From assembly GCF_900187135.1 (NCBI RefSeq), contig NZ_LT906443.1, positions 620,001 through 684,000 of the forward strand: a DNA stretch of 64,000 nucleotides. The letters run 5' to 3'. The position numbers and the translations under genes are program-made. Of this stretch, positions 9,599 to 19,410 are shown piece after piece. This DNA is from Corynebacterium ulcerans (GTDB taxonomy: Bacteria; Actinomycetota; Actinomycetes; Mycobacteriales; Mycobacteriaceae). Position 1 is the stretch's first letter, and the number at the start of each line of letters is the position of its first letter. The notes beneath the pieces are model-generated. The model was not told where the DNA came from. It saw only the letters and a list, made by a program, of their open reading frames with translations, and did not search any database.

Positions 9599-10989
9599 AA
9601 ATCCGCTATATCCCAATCAAGGCTTGCTACAGGATCGGCGGGCTGCAACTCGGAATCCCCAATATCAAAAGTTCTCACTTTGCCGATCCCTGTAGTACGT
9701 GTTTCAAACCTTACGGTCACTTTTCCGTGCCCAATCCCTTGGATCCAACCGTGTCCCAGCTCAGGGTGCCAAACGTCTTGGGTTGCCCGCCACCGTGGGG
9801 ATTCTTCTACAAGATCGTCTTGCTGAGCATCCTCTAGACCAGCTGACTGATGATCAGCATTTTCTGTGGACACTGCCCCGGATACTCCCACTTCAAAGTC
9901 AGAATCACGCTGGACAATCTCCCTGTCGATCTCCGGAAACAACACGTCTTGACGAGCCATTTCAAGTCCAGAGAGACTAACGCCCACAAGACGTATCGGA
10001 CCCAGTTCATCCGGATAGCGCACCAGCCTCATTGCCGTTGCTAGAAACGTATCGTGGTCATCCGTAGCATATGGCAAGGTGGCTGATCTCGATTCTATGT
10101 GGAAGTCCGCCATACGGAGTTTCACCGTTACTGTCCGAGCGCCACGTCCGTCGTTCAGCAATCTCCTGTGAGCATCATCCGTGGCACGGCGCAGCGCATC
10201 ATCAACCTGAGGAACATTGATGAGATCTTTCGGGTACGTGTGCTCTGCCGATATTTGCTTAGACTCAGCTCGTGGCGCTACTGGACGATCATCTATGCCC
10301 CGTGCCATCATCCACAGTGCTCGGCCGACCGTTGTTCCCAAGCTAATATCCACCTCCCGCTGCGTCATTGCGGCTAAGTCCCCGATTGTTTCCACGCCTA
10401 GCTGTTTGAGTTTTGTACGAGTTACCGGTCCTACACCCCACAATTCCCCTACAGGTAAGGGAAGAATCATCTCTTCATGTTTTTCTGGTGGAACGACAAA
10501 AACGCCATCTGGTTTAGCTTGGTCCGAACCTATCTTGGCAAATTGTTTTCCGCATCCCGCCCCCACAGAGGCTGGAAGCCCAACATCGTGCCGTATTATC
10601 CGGCGCAACTCATGCGCCCACTCCCTGACTTCTGCGGACGTTGCTCCCTGGAGTTCTTCCGGCTCCATAAAGCCCTCGTCCACAGAAACCTGCTCCACTA
10701 GCCCGCCCATAGAATGCAAAATCTCAAAAACCCGGTGTGAAGCCGCCCGGTAGACCTCAAAACGCGGGGCAACAATAACGCCACGGAAACCAACAAGTCT
10801 TTTTGCTTGGTACATCGGCATCGCGGAATGAGCCCCCAGTGCCCGAGCCTCATAAGAAGCCCCAGCAACGACTCCCCTGCCCGACACCCCTCCTACAAGA
10901 ACTGGTCTATCGCGCAGCGTTGGTCGCGTCAACTGCTCACAAGATGCGAAAAAAGCATCCATATCTATGTGCAGTACCCAACGCCTCAT
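9595..10989 (-). CDS. dinB: DNA polymerase IV (Y family)
   Basis: Error-prone translesion polymerase. WVLHIDMDAFFASCEQL holds the first catalytic Asp and steric-gate aromatic. SYEARALGAHSAMPM and QVSVDEGFM (catalytic Asp-Glu) follow. SVGAGCGKQFAKIGSDQAKPDG and the helix-hairpin-helix GVGPVTRTKLKQLGVETIGDLA complete the palm and thumb, with the little-finger domain after them. The C-terminal extension of about 100 residues, ending DWDIADF, is typical of actinobacterial copies. I prefer the ATG at 10989 (MRRWVLHIDMDAFF); the ATG at 11001 lies inside a candidate LexA box. Convergent with ansA, sharing 4 nt. Confidence 0.93.
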   Translation of the reverse strand: MRRWVLHIDMDAFFASCEQLTRPTLRDRPVLVGGVSGRGVVAGASYEARALGAHSAMPMYQAKRLVGFRGVIVAPRFEVYRAASHRVFEILHSMGGLVEQVSVDEGFMEPEELQGATSAEVREWAHELRRIIRHDVGLPASVGAGCGKQFAKIGSDQAKPDGVFVVPPEKHEEMILPLPVGELWGVGPVTRTKLKQLGVETIGDLAAMTQREVDISLGTTVGRALWMMARGIDDRPVAPRAESKQISAEHTYPKDLINVPQVDDALRRATDDAHRRLLNDGRGARTVTVKLRMADFHIESRSATLPYATDDHDTFLATAMRLVRYPDELGPIRLVGVSLSGLEMARQDVLFPEIDREIVQRDSDFEVGVSGAVSTENADHQSAGLEDAQQDDLVEESPRWRATQDVWHPELGHGWIQGIGHGKVTVRFETRTTGIGKVRTFDIGDSELQPADPVASLDWDIADF

Positions 10990-10993
10990 ACAT

Positions 10994-11009
10994 ACAAACA
11001 TTAGTTCGA
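10994..11009 (-). promoter_or_regulatory. Candidate LexA (SOS) box at dinB
   Basis: Minus strand TCGAACTAATGTTTGT. Compared with the corynebacterial LexA consensus as I remember it (TCGAAmAnnTGTTCGA), 11 of the 14 defined positions match, including the whole left half except one base. It overlaps the upstream ATG of dinB and a possible -10 region (TATCGA, 11006-11011), which is where a repressor would block initiation. Confidence 0.45.
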
Positions 11010-11067
11010 TAGAACGTGCGTGTCGAATCTACAAAACATAAGTAAGCGCTGTGGACACCACCACGAG

Positions 11068-11109
11068 AAATATCCCGGACACGAAGGGTGTTCTGTGTCC
11101 GGGATATTT
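11068..11109. terminator. Terminator downstream of ileS
   Basis: A perfect 15-bp stem (11068-11082 with 11095-11109, core TCCCGGACAC) with a 12-nt loop lies 16 bases after the ileS stop. The stem's A/T foot supplies a short U-run in the minus direction. It also separates ileS from dinB. Confidence 0.85.
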
Positions 11110-11124
11110 TCTTATGTTCTGGTG

Positions 11125-14100
11125 TTACTGAGTTTTTGCGACATCTGCGGTCACAGCTTCTATGACCTTATGCGCACCTTCTCCACCAACGGTTACGGTG
11201 AAAGCAGTAGCTAGCACTTCGCCAGCGATAAGTGCCGAATGGCGATCAGCCCACTCTTTCTTCTCCTCAGGAACAAAGAGCTCCACGGTGATGCGATCCG
11301 AGACTTCAAAGTTCGAAGCCTTACGAGCGTCCTGCAAACCACGGATGACATCCGCAGCCCAGCCTTCCGCTTCCAGGGCCTCGTCCACAGTCATATCTAG
11401 CACAACCAGACCCTCGACCCCATCTATCTGGGCCGTCGACTCTGGATCCGCAGCTACTAGGCGCTCAGTGAATTCATCAGCCTTCAGCTCGATACCATCC
11501 GCAACAACGACGTCACCAGAGCGCTCGTAATTACCAGATTTCACGGCTTTGATTACTCGCTGCACATCTTTACCCAGACGCGGTCCTGCGACCTTGGCAT
11601 TGACCACCACATCAAAACGTCCAACGGCATCGACGTCAGAGGTAAGCACGACGTTCTTTACGTTGACCTCATCACGAATGATCGACGTAAACGGCTCCAA
11701 GCGCTGCGAATCGGGTAACGCAACCGTCACCTGAGGAAGCGGGAGGCGGTTACGCAGCTTGTGGGCCTTGCGCACCGAGCTAGTAGCAGAACATACGCCA
11801 CGGATCTCATCCATCGCACGGACAAGGTCAGCATCTGCTGGGAAGTCCTCTGCCTTGGGGAAATCTGCCAAGTGCACTGAACGCTCACCAGTAAGCCCAC
11901 GCCAGATCACCTCAGATGCCATTGGCAACAACGGTGCAGTGACGCGGGTCAAGGTCTCCAACACCGTAAACAAAGTGTTGAAGGCCTCTGGGTGCTGATC
12001 GTCACCCGCCCAGAAGCGCTCGCGCGAACGACGCACATACCAGTTGGTCAAAGCATCGCAGAACCAGCGAACCTCATCGCACGCTTGCGCAATATCGGTG
12101 TTATCGAGGGCTTCGCCGACGCCGCGGACGACGTCGTGAAGCTTTGCCAAGATGTACTTGTCCAAAACATCTGTGGAATCGACAGACCACTCGGCAGGTT
12201 TCGACGAATACAGCTGCAAGAAGGAGTAGGCGTTCCACATCGGCAAAAGCGCCTGGCGTACGCCCTCGCGGATGCCTTGCTCGGTGACTATTAAGTTACC
12301 GCCGCGCAGGATCGGCGAGCTCATGAGGAACCAACGCATAGCGTCAGAGCCATCGCGATCAAAGACCTCGTTCACATTGGGGTAATTCTGGCGAGACTTG
12401 GACATCTTTGTTCCGTCATCGCCAAGGACGATGCCATGCGCCACGACCTTTTTAAAGGCAGGACGATCAAAGAGCGCGGTAGCCAACACGTGCAGCGTGT
12501 AGAACCAACCACGAGTCTGGCCCGAGTACTCCACGATGAAGTCTGCCGGGGAATGGCTATCAAACCACTCTTTGTTCTCAAACGGATAATGCTTCTGGGC
12601 AAAAGGCATAGAGCCCGATTCAAACCAGCAATCCAAAACCTCAGGCACACGACGCATCATCGATTTTCCTGTTGGATCATCCGGGTTAGGACGCGTCAGC
12701 TCGTCGATAAACGGGCGGTGCAACGAAGTGGGACGCACACCAAAATCGCGTTCCAGCTCGTCCAAAGAACCATAAACATCCATACGCGGATAGTTTTCAT
12801 CATCAGAAACCCACACCGGGATAGGCGAACCCCAGTAGCGGTTACGTGAGATATTCCAATCGCGAGCGCCTTCAAGCCACTTGCCAAACTGACCATCCCG
12901 GATGTGAGCAGGCATCCACTCGATGTCCTTGTTCAGCTCAACCATACGGTCACGGAACTTAGTCACCTCCACAAACCATGACGGCAACGCCATGTAGATA
13001 AGAGGTTCTCCGGAACGCCACGAATGCGGATAAGAGTGTTCAATCGTCTGGTGGCGCACAACCCTGGACGCTGCCTTGAGGTCAGCGATGATGTTCTTGT
13101 TGGCATCAAAAACCAAAAGACCCTCATACTCAGGGGCTAGCGACGTAAACTTTCCGTCCATATCCACCGGGATCACCGTGGGGATACCGTTGGCTTTGCA
13201 GGTGTTCATATCGTCTTCACCAAATGCAGGTGCCTGGTGAACAATTCCGGTGCCGTCTTCTGTGGTCACATATTCTGCGGCAAGAATCTGGAAAGCGTTG
13301 TCCGTATCCGCAAAGTAATCAAAGATCGGCTGATACTTTAGACCCACGAGGTCCGTACCCGGATGAACCGCCAATACCTCATGCTGTTCTCCAAGCTCCT
13401 TGGCATAAGCTCCCATAAGAGCCTCTGCCAGAAGAACGCGCTGGCCACGGATAGAATCGGCACCGTCCTCGCCTACTTTCACCTCAACGTAGTTCACGCC
13501 CGGGTTAACAGCGAGAGCCAAGTTGGAGGGCAATGTCCAAGGCGTCGTGGTCCATGCGAGCGCATAAGCACCAACGAGCGAGGTATCTGCTGACGCTCCA
13601 TCGACGACCCCTGTGATGGGGAAAGTCACCGTAAGAGTCGGATCTTGTCGCATCTTGTAGGAATCGTCCAAACGCGTTTCCTGATTGGACAGCGGGGTGT
13701 GCTCAGCCCATGAATAGGGCAAGACTCGGAACCCTTGATAGATCAAACCTTTGTCATAGAGCTCCTTGAACGCCCACATAACAGACTCCATGAAATCTAG
13801 ATCCATGGTTTTATAGCCGTTATCAAAGTCGACCCAGCGTGCCTGTCGAGTTACGTAATCTTTCCATTCCTGGGTGTATTCCAAAACAGACTTCGCACAA
13901 TAGTCGTTAAAGGCCTCAAGACCCATCGACTCAATTTCGCCTTTGTCCTTGATGCCTAGCTGTTTTTCTGCCTCAAGCTCAGCGGGAAGTCCATGACAGT
14001 CCCAACCAAAAACACGCCCGACGAGTTTGCCCTTCATGGTCTGATAACGCGGAACGATGTCTTTGACATAGCCCGTCAGCAGGTGACCATAGTGAGGAAG

Positions 14101-14286
14101 GCCGTTAGCAAAGGGAGGGCCATCATAAAATACATACTCTGGAGAACCAGAACGCTGCTCTAAAGAAGCCTGGAATGTGTTATCTGAAGACCAAAAATTG
14201 AGAACTTCACGTTCCATGTCTGGGAAACGATTTGAACCACCAGACATGTCCACCTTGGGGTACACGCCGCCTACCGGATTCGACAT
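11125..14286 (-). CDS. ileS: Isoleucyl-tRNA synthetase
   Basis: Class I aminoacyl-tRNA synthetase charging tRNA-Ile, 1053 residues. The class I signature is present as [10 protein letters not shown] (HIGH-type motif) near residue 64. KMSKS occurs in [14 protein letters not shown] near residue 606. The size and the C-terminal DUF/anticodon arrangement fit the eukaryote-like long form of IleRS found in actinobacteria, which lacks the zinc finger of E. coli IleRS. The ATG follows a good GAAGGAG ribosome site that can be hidden by the T-box leader (see that entry). Confidence 0.97.
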   Translation of the reverse strand: MSNPVGGVYPKVDMSGGSNRFPDMEREVLNFWSSDNTFQASLEQRSGSPEYVFYDGPPFANGLPHYGHLLTGYVKDIVPRYQTMKGKLVGRVFGWDCHGLPAELEAEKQLGIKDKGEIESMGLEAFNDYCAKSVLEYTQEWKDYVTRQARWVDFDNGYKTMDLDFMESVMWAFKELYDKGLIYQGFRVLPYSWAEHTPLSNQETRLDDSYKMRQDPTLTVTFPITGVVDGASADTSLVGAYALAWTTTPWTLPSNLALAVNPGVNYVEVKVGEDGADSIRGQRVLLAEALMGAYAKELGEQHEVLAVHPGTDLVGLKYQPIFDYFADTDNAFQILAAEYVTTEDGTGIVHQAPAFGEDDMNTCKANGIPTVIPVDMDGKFTSLAPEYEGLLVFDANKNIIADLKAASRVVRHQTIEHSYPHSWRSGEPLIYMALPSWFVEVTKFRDRMVELNKDIEWMPAHIRDGQFGKWLEGARDWNISRNRYWGSPIPVWVSDDENYPRMDVYGSLDELERDFGVRPTSLHRPFIDELTRPNPDDPTGKSMMRRVPEVLDCWFESGSMPFAQKHYPFENKEWFDSHSPADFIVEYSGQTRGWFYTLHVLATALFDRPAFKKVVAHGIVLGDDGTKMSKSRQNYPNVNEVFDRDGSDAMRWFLMSSPILRGGNLIVTEQGIREGVRQALLPMWNAYSFLQLYSSKPAEWSVDSTDVLDKYILAKLHDVVRGVGEALDNTDIAQACDEVRWFCDALTNWYVRRSRERFWAGDDQHPEAFNTLFTVLETLTRVTAPLLPMASEVIWRGLTGERSVHLADFPKAEDFPADADLVRAMDEIRGVCSATSSVRKAHKLRNRLPLPQVTVALPDSQRLEPFTSIIRDEVNVKNVVLTSDVDAVGRFDVVVNAKVAGPRLGKDVQRVIKAVKSGNYERSGDVVVADGIELKADEFTERLVAADPESTAQIDGVEGLVVLDMTVDEALEAEGWAADVIRGLQDARKASNFEVSDRITVELFVPEEKKEWADRHSALIAGEVLATAFTVTVGGEGAHKVIEAVTADVAKTQ

Positions 14287-14287
14287 A

Positions 14288-14550
14288 AAATCTCCTTCAC
14301 TATCGCATTCGCTGCCGCAGGGACGCTATCTATAGCGCGGTACCACCCTGCTTGGAGCCCACAGGCTCCCGCTTCATTGTGAAGGAGATGACGGTCCTAC
14401 CCGTCCGGTTCTACTCAGCATTCGCAACCATAAAGCCGATCATAAAACCACCGTAATCGGCGGATTACGCTTTGTATCTGCGTATCGCTTTTCTTCCGGA
14501 GGCTCCCCGGTGATTGCCGGATCAGTGCCTTGTAGCCGATTACTATACCT
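14288..14550 (-). promoter_or_regulatory. T-box riboswitch leader of ileS (translational type)
   Basis: On the minus strand the invariant T-box TGGTACCGCG is at 14336-14345. Upstream, CATCTCCTTCAC (14379-14390) can pair over 11 bp with the ileS ribosome-site region (14290-14300), and no terminator U-tract follows, so control is over translation rather than attenuation. ATC at 14512-14514, in the loop of a short CCGG/CCGG hairpin followed by ACCGGGGAGC, is the likely isoleucine specifier of an ultrashort Stem I. Uncharged tRNA-Ile would stabilise the antisequestrator and free the ribosome site. A -10-like TATAGT sits at 14542-14547. Confidence 0.9.
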
Positions 14551-14661
14551 CATAAAATCAGGCACACGAACTCACTACCCACTATTCCCATACCAGGTCA
14601 GTAAAAGTTCACAGAATGTTTTTACATGACCGATAGAGTCTTGCAGGTCTAGGCCTTCGCG

Positions 14662-14871
14662 TTATCGTGCGGAATGTTTACCACCAGAGCTTCGCGTACG
14701 TCGTTTTTTAACCATATCTACAAACAGCAAGATCAAGCCTAAAACGACAGTTCCAAACAAGAGCCATTCCCAAATCTCGCCAGTGCTGCTAAGCGATAAA
14801 ACGAGAAATACAAATCCTGCGATCGAAAGCACAATGGCAGCGATCAACATATTCAAGGCTCCTTGGAACAC
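14662..14871 (-). CDS. Small membrane protein, function unknown
   Basis: 69 residues with two hydrophobic helices: LIAAIVLSIAGFVFLVLSL (about residues 9-27) and WLLFGTVVLGLILLFVDMV (about residues 36-54). A very basic tail follows (KKRRTRSSGGKHSAR), so both ends are likely cytoplasmic. It lies between ileS and wag31 on the same strand. An alternative start at Met 8 would remove the hydrophilic lead. No family recognised. Confidence 0.65.
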   Translation of the reverse strand: MFQGALNMLIAAIVLSIAGFVFLVLSLSSTGEIWEWLLFGTVVLGLILLFVDMVKKRRTRSSGGKHSAR

Positions 14872-14949
14872 GTACTGATAGAGAAATCGTGGCCCTCCAG
14901 CTCATTAAGCTAGGGGCCACGTGAACATATGCGTCTATCGCGAAAAGCC

Positions 14950-15966
14950 TTAACGCTTCTCATCGGGCGCGGTGGTGCCACGGCTCTCAAGTTCTTCCAG
15001 CTGGCTCTGCAGCAGAGTCTTGAGTCGAGTACGGTATTCACGCTCGAAGGTGCGAAGCTCAGAGATTCGTTTCTCCAGCGCAGACTGCTGCTGCTGGACA
15101 GTCGCCATGATCTCTGTATGCTTGCGTTCCGCATCCGCCTGGAGCGCGTTTGCCTTGTCTTCAGCTTGGCGCACCTGTGCCTCAGCACGAGAGTTTGCCT
15201 CACTAAGAGTTTGCTCGGATTTCTTCTGAGCATCCTCGATCAAAGCACGGGAACGAGAATCAGCCTCTGCAAGCTGCTTGTCGGCCTTAGCGCGAGCGTC
15301 GGCAAGCGTTGCCCGCGCACGAACATCCGCATCCTGAATTTGGCGCTCAGAAGCGCTACGAGCCTCGTCCAGCATGGATTTGGAGTCGTTTTGAGCCTCA
15401 GAGGTAAGGCGATCCGCCATCTCCTGAGCTAGGCCAAGCACCTTAGCTGCCTGCATGTGGGTTTCTGCAGTAGCAAGTCCAGCGCCAGCACCTGCCGCAG
15501 CAAAAGCGGTCTTTGAAATGTCCAGCTTGGAGTTCGCCGCAGCAGCCTTAGCCTTGGCGGCCTCCTCATTAGCCTTCTTCGCATCAGCCTTTGCAGCTTC
15601 CAGCTCAGAACGCAAAGCAGCCATATCGGTCGAGGACTTATCGGAGTACTTGCGCGCGTCGGCTAGCTTGGCATCGTATTCAGCTTTGAGCTTGGATTCG
15701 ATCTCACGACGAATCGCAGCCTCATCAACAGAGGGCTTAGCAAAAGAGGCAGAGGCCATAGCAGGCTTGGATATTCCGCCCTGTTTAGCTTCCGCCTTTA
15801 GTTCCTCTATCTGCTGACGCAGATCCTCGTTCTCTTCCTGAATCTCAGCGAGGGTGTCTTCTACCAGATCCAAGAACTGATCGACCTCGTCCTCGTTGTA
15901 GCCTCGCTTGCCGATTGGAGGCTTACTGAAAGCGACGTTGTGCACATCGGCTGGAGTCAGCGGCAT
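14950..15966 (-). CDS. wag31: Polar growth/septum scaffold DivIVA (Wag31)
   Basis: Coiled-coil scaffold that marks cell poles and directs apical peptidoglycan synthesis in actinobacteria; essential in relatives. The N-terminal membrane-binding domain is diagnostic: [20 protein letters not shown] then [20 protein letters not shown] coiled coil rich in Ala/Glu/Lys runs through most of the 338 residues, interrupted near residues 170-190 by an Ala/Gly-rich stretch ([18 protein letters not shown]). The C terminus is basic/charged. A good GAAGGGA site lies before the ATG. Located after sepF and yggT as in other Corynebacterium. Confidence 0.95.
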   Translation of the reverse strand: MPLTPADVHNVAFSKPPIGKRGYNEDEVDQFLDLVEDTLAEIQEENEDLRQQIEELKAEAKQGGISKPAMASASFAKPSVDEAAIRREIESKLKAEYDAKLADARKYSDKSSTDMAALRSELEAAKADAKKANEEAAKAKAAAANSKLDISKTAFAAAGAGAGLATAETHMQAAKVLGLAQEMADRLTSEAQNDSKSMLDEARSASERQIQDADVRARATLADARAKADKQLAEADSRSRALIEDAQKKSEQTLSEANSRAEAQVRQAEDKANALQADAERKHTEIMATVQQQQSALEKRISELRTFEREYRTRLKTLLQSQLEELESRGTTAPDEKR

Positions 15967-16274
15967 GGAGCTCTTCCCTTCGAGATTTCTTCTGCGTCCA
16001 AGAACCTAATTCCTTGTTCGCGGGGGGGGTAACAATTCACATTAACTTACTTGCACACTCAAACGTCAAGAAGATGACCAAACGTTTATACGCAATACCT
16101 CCCCCATGATAACCCGTATAGGCACTTATGCAGCCCAATACAGGCTAAAACAGCTCTCGTTTTCCTATTTTTTGGTGTTTTTTTCAACAAAATTGAAAGA
16201 AATCGGGCGACCAAGCAGAAAAGAAGCCTCTTCGCCCTCGTTCAGGGGCACCCGAACTATAAACCATTAGTAAC
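15967..16274. other. Intergenic region upstream of wag31
   Basis: 308 bp, no gene. It holds the wag31 leader and promoter, an unbroken run of eight G (eight C in the message) at 16022-16029 about 57 bases before the start codon, and an A/T-rich stretch (16160-16205). No clear terminator follows yggT, so read-through into wag31 is possible. Confidence 0.5.
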
Positions 16275-16571
16275 TTATACCGAATAAAGGGCGATGCTGA
16301 GCAGAATTCTGATAAACGAAAGCGCGAAAAAAAGTACCAAAATAGATACATCGAGCGCAACATTTCCGAGCTTCAGTGGCGGAATCCAGCGGCGCAAAAG
16401 ACGCACGGGTGGATCAGTCAACTTAAACAAAACCTCGAAAATAACGACCATGAATTGTGGCGCCTGAAAATTACGAGAGAAGCTCACGATCATTTCCACC
16501 AAGATTCGGCCGATTAAGATCCACGTATAAATCTGAACAACCAAAATCAGAATGTTTAACAGAGTGTGCAA
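16275..16571 (-). CDS. yggT: YggT-family membrane protein
   Basis: 98 residues, two hydrophobic blocks with the family pattern LIGRILVEMIVSF...DPPVRLLRRWIPP...DVSILVLFFALSFIRILL. YggT proteins are small inner-membrane proteins co-located with division genes (sepF, divIVA); their role is not settled, with osmotic stress or FtsZ-ring association proposed. The start is a TTG with GGAAGG at good spacing; no ATG or GTG is available upstream. Confidence 0.88.
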   Translation of the reverse strand: MHTLLNILILVVQIYTWILIGRILVEMIVSFSRNFQAPQFMVVIFEVLFKLTDPPVRLLRRWIPPLKLGNVALDVSILVLFFALSFIRILLSIALYSV

Positions 16572-16736
16572 TGATATGACCTTCCGTCTTGCAAAAATTT
16601 ATCTATCTTCATCTAACTTCCTAGTATTTATTCATAATGGTGCGTCCTAAGACAAGTTGACCAGCGAATAATCACGGAGATTGTGAATTATCCTGTCCAC
16701 TTGACACCAATATCCTTTCTTCCAAAAGGTACGCAA

Positions 16737-16798
16737 AACCCCTTGACGTTATTAAGGTCGGTTGGGACATTATCCATCCTTAATAACGTCAAGGGGTT
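16737..16798 (-). terminator. Long perfect hairpin terminator after sepF
   Basis: Arms of 21 bp match perfectly (16737-16757 with 16778-16798, core CCCCTTGACGTTATTAAGG) around a 20-nt loop. On the minus strand the stem is followed by TTTTGCG, fitting a terminator for sepF. It is longer than other terminators in this window. Confidence 0.75.
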
Positions 16799-16832
16799 AA
16801 GAAAAGTTTCTTCTAGACCTTGACGAAAGGCC

Positions 16833-17282
16833 TTATACGCGAGCGGCTCTCTCCAAATCTGCAGTGGTCACATCTGCACCCTCGGGAACAATCGCAAATA
16901 CCATGTGGCTGATCTTCTTCATTTGGCCGCGGAGAGCGAAACAGAGGCCAGCAGCGAAATCAACAATTCGCTTACCTTCGTCCAGTCCCAAACGGTTGAT
17001 ATCAAAGACAACGGAATCACCATCGCGGAAAGGCTCACCAATTTTGGTTGCAGCATCCGAGTAGCTATTGATGGTTACAGGAACAATATTCGACGAAGCA
17101 CGACGGGAAACGTGGTCATAGGCGTGCACATCCTGATATGCAGGCTCACGGTAGCGCTGTGGCTGGTATGCTGCGCTTCCCTCGTAACGTGGCTCCTCAT
17201 AGTAGGCCTCATCCGCAAGGTACGGATCGCCTTCCACCCCAGAAAGCCCGAAGAAATCTTTGGTCTTCTTCATTATCGACAT
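16833..17282 (-). CDS. sepF: Cell division protein SepF
   Basis: 149-residue FtsZ membrane tether; in bacteria without FtsA, such as this one, SepF is the main anchor. An N-terminal amphipathic start (MSIMKKTKDFFGLSG) is followed by a Tyr/Pro/Ala-rich linker. The DUF552 domain is clear: NIVPVTINSYSDAATKIGEPFRDGDSVVFDINRLG then KRIVDFAAGLCFALRGQMKKI. AAAGGGAC precedes the ATG. In relatives yggS lies directly upstream; here there is only a short remnant between pgeF and sepF. Confidence 0.95.
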   Translation of the reverse strand: MSIMKKTKDFFGLSGVEGDPYLADEAYYEEPRYEGSAAYQPQRYREPAYQDVHAYDHVSRRASSNIVPVTINSYSDAATKIGEPFRDGDSVVFDINRLGLDEGKRIVDFAAGLCFALRGQMKKISHMVFAIVPEGADVTTADLERAARV

Positions 17283-17364
17283 AAAGTGTCCCTTTCATCG
17301 TATGCGGTGTGCTATGTGGTACTCCGCTTTTGCGATGTCCAAAAGCTGATGCTAGCACCTAAAG

Positions 17365-17457
17365 CTACTTGCTTATAGTGGCTCGATGTCGCTGCGACAC
17401 AGCATTTTTCCAAGCTAATTTAATTTTGTGGAGAAAATTGCCTACTTCATTACTCAT
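17365..17457 (-). pseudogene. yggS: Possible remnant of yggS start (PLP homeostasis protein)
   Basis: A 30-codon frame begins with ATG one base after the pgeF stop (TAATATG), exactly where yggS starts in related dcw clusters. It reads MSNEVGNFLHKIKLAWKNAV then SQRHRATISK and stops. The heptad-like pattern E-(4)-L-(2)-I-(2)-A-(3)-A-(3)-R resembles the N-terminal helix of YggS proteins, which continues into LLPVSK in intact genes. The other ~200 codons are absent. This is an inference from position and pattern; it may be unrelated noise. Confidence 0.35.
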
Positions 17458-17458
17458 A

Positions 17459-18178
17459 TTAAGGAAGCCACACAAGCCCTGCATGCCGCCCCGTTTTGCC
17501 TTCGCGACGATAGGAGAAAAGTTGTTTATCTTCAATCGTGCAGCGAGGATCAATGTCTATAGCTTTTACCCCTAGCTGCAACAACTGTCGTGCCAGTCCT
17601 CTACGAAGATCTAATCCTGATGTTCCTTTGTTGGTTTTCACTAGAGCGCCAGGCAGATGGCGTTCTACATCCGCGGCCATTCCTGCGGGAACCTCGTAGT
17701 GTCGCCCGGAGGCAGCTGGCCCCAAAAGTGCATGAACGTTGCGAGGAGTAGCACCTAAGTCAGCCATGGCGTCAATCGTTCTACGAACAATTCCATTTCG
17801 AGCTCCCATTCTGCCTGCATGAACTGCTGCCACCACCCCAGCTTCTGTATCTGACAGCAACACAGGAACACAATCAGCTGCCAAAACCGCCAAAGCAAGC
17901 CCACGCGTAGTAGTCACAAGCGCATCAGTAGCTTCTACTGCCGACCCTTGCGGTTGAGTAACCACCGTAACGTTGACTGAATGGATCTGTTCCATCCAGA
18001 CAATATCGTGAGATTCCAGCCCAACAACTCGAGCCAAACGGTTTCTATTAGAAGTCACATCAGCCAACGCGTCCCCCACATGATCTCCCAAATTAAAAGA
18101 ATCATATGGGGGAAGGGAGACCCCGCCCGCTCTGGTGGTAAACACCTTGCGGACGGGGCGGTCGTTTCCTTTACTCAT
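17459..18178 (-). CDS. pgeF: PgeF/YfiH-type laccase-domain protein
   Basis: 239 residues of the multicopper-oxidase-like DUF152 family, now viewed as a peptidoglycan editing factor or purine nucleosidase rather than a phenol oxidase. Metal/active-site segments are visible: WMEQIHSVNVTVV (His), VLAADCVPVLL (Cys), VAAVHAGRMGARNGIV (His) and ALLGPAASGRHYEV. It starts 2 bp after the ftsZ stop, so the two are surely co-transcribed. This position next to ftsZ is conserved in actinobacteria. Confidence 0.9.
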   Translation of the reverse strand: MSKGNDRPVRKVFTTRAGGVSLPPYDSFNLGDHVGDALADVTSNRNRLARVVGLESHDIVWMEQIHSVNVTVVTQPQGSAVEATDALVTTTRGLALAVLAADCVPVLLSDTEAGVVAAVHAGRMGARNGIVRRTIDAMADLGATPRNVHALLGPAASGRHYEVPAGMAADVERHLPGALVKTNKGTSGLDLRRGLARQLLQLGVKAIDIDPRCTIEDKQLFSYRREGKTGRHAGLVWLP

Positions 18179-18180
18179 GT

Positions 18181-19410
18181 TTAGCGAAGGAAGTCGGGAA
18201 CATCGAGATCTCCGCCACGCTCATCACGGCGATCCCGATAATCATTACGGTAGTCTGTCCGACGTTCATCGCTTGAGGTAAACAGCCCGTCACTACCGCC
18301 TGCGCTACCACGAGGTGCTGGCTCTTCTGTGCGCAAGTGACGAGCTGAAGAATCGGATTCCTCACCAAAGATCGATGTGGAAGCTCGCTCAGGAGCAGGA
18401 GTCGGCGTTACGGCAGATTCGGGTGCGGCTTCCACTTTGGGAGCAGGGGTTTCCACTGCGTTTTTTGCACCATCAAAACCTGTAGCAATAACTGTGACTC
18501 TAACCTCATCACCCAAATTATCGTCAAAGATCGTTCCAAAAATCAGGTTGACGTCTTCATCAGCTTTCTCCTGCACCATAGAAGCTGCGTCATTGACCTC
18601 TTGGAGACCAAGATCCGAGCCGCCAGCAATAGAAAGCAAAACGCCCTTAGCGCCTTCCATGGTGGACTCGAGCAATGGAGAATTAATAGCTTCTTCAGCC
18701 GCTGTGAGCACGCGATTGTCTCCGCGAGCCGATCCCACACCCATAAGCGCAGATCCAGCGTCAGCCATAACTGAACGAACGTCGGCAAAGTCGACGTTGA
18801 TCATGCCGGGGATAGTAATGAGGTTAGTAATTCCTTCGACTCCATTGTGCAGCACCTGGTCTGCAGCACGGAAAGCCTCCATCATGGTGAGGCTTGTGTC
18901 GCCTAGCTGCAGCAAGCGATCATTCGGGATCACAATAAGAGTGTCGCAGACTTCCCGCAGCGCATCGATCCCTTCGACTGCCTGGCGTGTACGACGCGGC
19001 CCCTCAAATTTAAAAGGACGAGTAACGACGCCAACGGTCAGGGCACCCATTTTTTTAGCAATACTTGCAACAACCGGAGCTGCACCAGTGCCAGTTCCGC
19101 CCCCTTCTCCCGCTGTCACAAACACCATGTCTGCACCCTTGAGGGTTTCTTCAATCTCATTTTTGTGGTCTTCCGCAGAGGTACGTCCAACTTCTGGATT
19201 AGCTCCAGCACCAAGACCACGGGTAGCCTCACGTCCAATATCGAGTTTGACGTCCGCATCGGAGAACATCAACGCTTGAGAATCGGTATTGACAGCAATA
19301 AATTCGACGCCCTTAAGACCTTCCTCGATCATGCGGTTAACAGCGTTTACACCGCCACCGCCGACGCCAACAACCTTGATTACGGCGAGGTAATTATCTG
19401 GGGAAGTCAT
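18181..19410 (-). CDS. ftsZ: Cell division GTPase FtsZ
   Basis: Tubulin homologue that forms the Z ring. The GTP-binding signature [14 protein letters not shown] is near residue 110, preceded by the N-terminal [38 protein letters not shown] lies in the T7 loop area. After a variable linker the protein ends DLDVPDFLR, the conserved C-terminal peptide bound by SepF and FtsW. 409 residues from ATG 19410; the frame extends 14 codons upstream, but homologues start [12 protein letters not shown] and GAAAGGCGAG-like signals precede this ATG. ftsZ is cut off from ftsQ by a terminator. Confidence 0.97.
   Translation of the reverse strand: MTSPDNYLAVIKVVGVGGGGVNAVNRMIEEGLKGVEFIAVNTDSQALMFSDADVKLDIGREATRGLGAGANPEVGRTSAEDHKNEIEETLKGADMVFVTAGEGGGTGTGAAPVVASIAKKMGALTVGVVTRPFKFEGPRRTRQAVEGIDALREVCDTLIVIPNDRLLQLGDTSLTMMEAFRAADQVLHNGVEGITNLITIPGMINVDFADVRSVMADAGSALMGVGSARGDNRVLTAAEEAINSPLLESTMEGAKGVLLSIAGGSDLGLQEVNDAASMVQEKADEDVNLIFGTIFDDNLGDEVRVTVIATGFDGAKNAVETPAPKVEAAPESAVTPTPAPERASTSIFGEESDSSARHLRTEEPAPRGSAGGSDGLFTSSDERRTDYRNDYRDRRDERGGDLDVPDFLR

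Noticed and set aside
18377..19279. A 300-codon open frame on the plus strand
   Set aside because: It lies wholly inside ftsZ on the other strand; Ser/Ala/Pro-rich composition is a codon-bias shadow.
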